Positions 63,498 through 64,000 of a stretch of DNA of 64,000 bases are shown piece after piece. The stretch covers positions 889,352-953,351 of the forward strand of contig NZ_CXOM01000001.1 in NCBI RefSeq assembly GCF_001269365.1, in the 5' to 3' direction. Each line of letters starts with the position of its first letter. Positions within the stretch are counted from its first letter, which is position 1. The notes under the pieces were generated by a model that worked only from the letters and a program-made list of their open reading frames with translations, ran no database searches and had not been told where the DNA came from. The position numbers and the translations under genes were made by a program. This DNA comes from Limnohabitans sp. Rim11. Lineage in GTDB: Bacteria; Pseudomonadota; Gammaproteobacteria; Burkholderiales; Burkholderiaceae_C.

Positions 63498-64000
63498 TGA
63501 GTTAGCCCCCTGAATGACAGTCCCATCGGTATTCCTTAAACTAACAACTAGGAATAAGACTATGGATATGACTATGTCATCAATAAGACCTAACCGGGTG
63601 GAAGTGGTCACCAGTGTTCAGCGCCGCAGGCGCTGGACTCCTGAGCAAAAGCTTGAAATCGTCAAACAAACCAATGAACCAGGAAGTTCTGTTTCTTTGG
63701 TTGCCCGCCAACATGGCTTGACTGCAGCACAGTTGTTTCAGTGGCGCAAAGCTTATTTGGAAGGTTCTTTGGTCGCAGTCGGTGCCAATGAAACCGTTGT
63801 CCCAGCTTCTGAACTTCAAGAGGCCATGAGACGCATTAAACAACTTGAAGGTGCGCTTGGCCGCAAGACTTTGGAGAACGAGATTCTCAAGGAGGCTGTG
63901 GACTTTGCCAAAGCAAAAAAGTGGATTGTGCGCTCGAGCAGTTTATGAAACGTCATTGGCAAAAAAAGCCCTTGCTGATTCGGCAAGCCGTGCCGAACAT
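63498..64000 (+). mobile_element. IS2-group (IS3 family) insertion sequence, 5' part
   Basis: Left end placed near TGAGTTAGCCCCCTGAATGA (63498), immediately after integrase-like coding is lost; the exact boundary is inferred. It contains orfA and runs past the window edge, so the right end cannot be seen. Confidence 0.6.
63562..63948 (+). CDS. IS2-group transposase OrfA
   Basis: 128 residues from the ATG at 63562 (AGGA eight bases upstream; the ATG at 63514 lies in the IS end). RRRRWTPEQKLEIVKQTNEP and SLVARQHGLTAAQLFQWRKAYLEGSLVAVGANE match IS2 OrfA, followed by a coiled coil ending KEAVDFAKAKKW. A slippery A-AAA-AAG (63915-63921) is in phase for -1 frameshifting into orfB, which continues beyond the window. 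Confidence 0.85.
   Translation: MDMTMSSIRPNRVEVVTSVQRRRRWTPEQKLEIVKQTNEPGSSVSLVARQHGLTAAQLFQWRKAYLEGSLVAVGANETVVPASELQEAMRRIKQLEGALGRKTLENEILKEAVDFAKAKKWIVRSSSL

Overview
The window looks like a chromosomal segment of a freshwater-type betaproteobacterium (Burkholderiales, probably Comamonadaceae). This is inferred from gene content and protein sequence style: motile, c-type cytochromes made by the Ccm system, NAD-linked formate dehydrogenase, a yicC-gmk-rpoZ-spoT block, and moderate GC. No rRNA is present to confirm it. Most of the window is dense, operon-organised core sequence. The last ~4 kb is accessory DNA.

Layout. 1-10.9 kb: rod, hook and filament-junction flagellar genes (end of flgC, then flgDEFGHIJKL), running directly into the stator genes motAB. 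10.9-14.2 kb: a DamX-like SPOR protein, a heavy-metal-associated protein, a glutaredoxin, YghU and a short MgtC-like remnant. 14.3-19.6 kb: a fused FdsG-FdsB and FdsA formate dehydrogenase, then queC. 19.6-21.8 kb: three little-known membrane proteins. 21.8-34.9 kb: a phosphate-starvation block. It holds a metallophosphoesterase plus glycosyltransferase pair resembling the PlcP/Agt lipid-remodelling enzymes, then ppk, sixA, ppx, pstSCAB, phoU, phoB and phoR. PhoB-box-like direct repeats lie in front of the first pair, in front of ppk, and in the ppx/pstS divergent region.

34.9-41.9 kb: a small secreted protein, a solute-binding-like protein without signal peptide, a tyrosine phosphatase, and a MoxR/DUF58/VWA cluster with an S1C protease and a second, divergent VWA protein. 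41.9-49.6 kb: tRNA-Arg(ACG), greB, spoT, rpoZ, gmk, yicC, rph, rdgB and hemW. 49.6-53 kb: a MarR-like regulator, a stand-alone CoxL-family molybdenum hydroxylase subunit and a small membrane protein. 53.1-60.2 kb: a complete ccmABCDEFGHI operon behind an FNR-like site.

60.2-64 kb: accessory region with gene relics, a complete IS3-family element (IS407-like), a seven-bladed YVTN-propeller lipoprotein, a tyrosine-recombinase relic and the start of an IS2-group element.

The most interesting system is the putative Pho-controlled lipid-remodelling operon at 21.8-23.9 kb. Its leader contains a long hairpin that would bury the ribosome-binding site and start of a 38-codon leader ORF, and that ORF's stop overlaps the start of the phosphoesterase gene. 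All functions are read from motifs and family knowledge; no database search was run.
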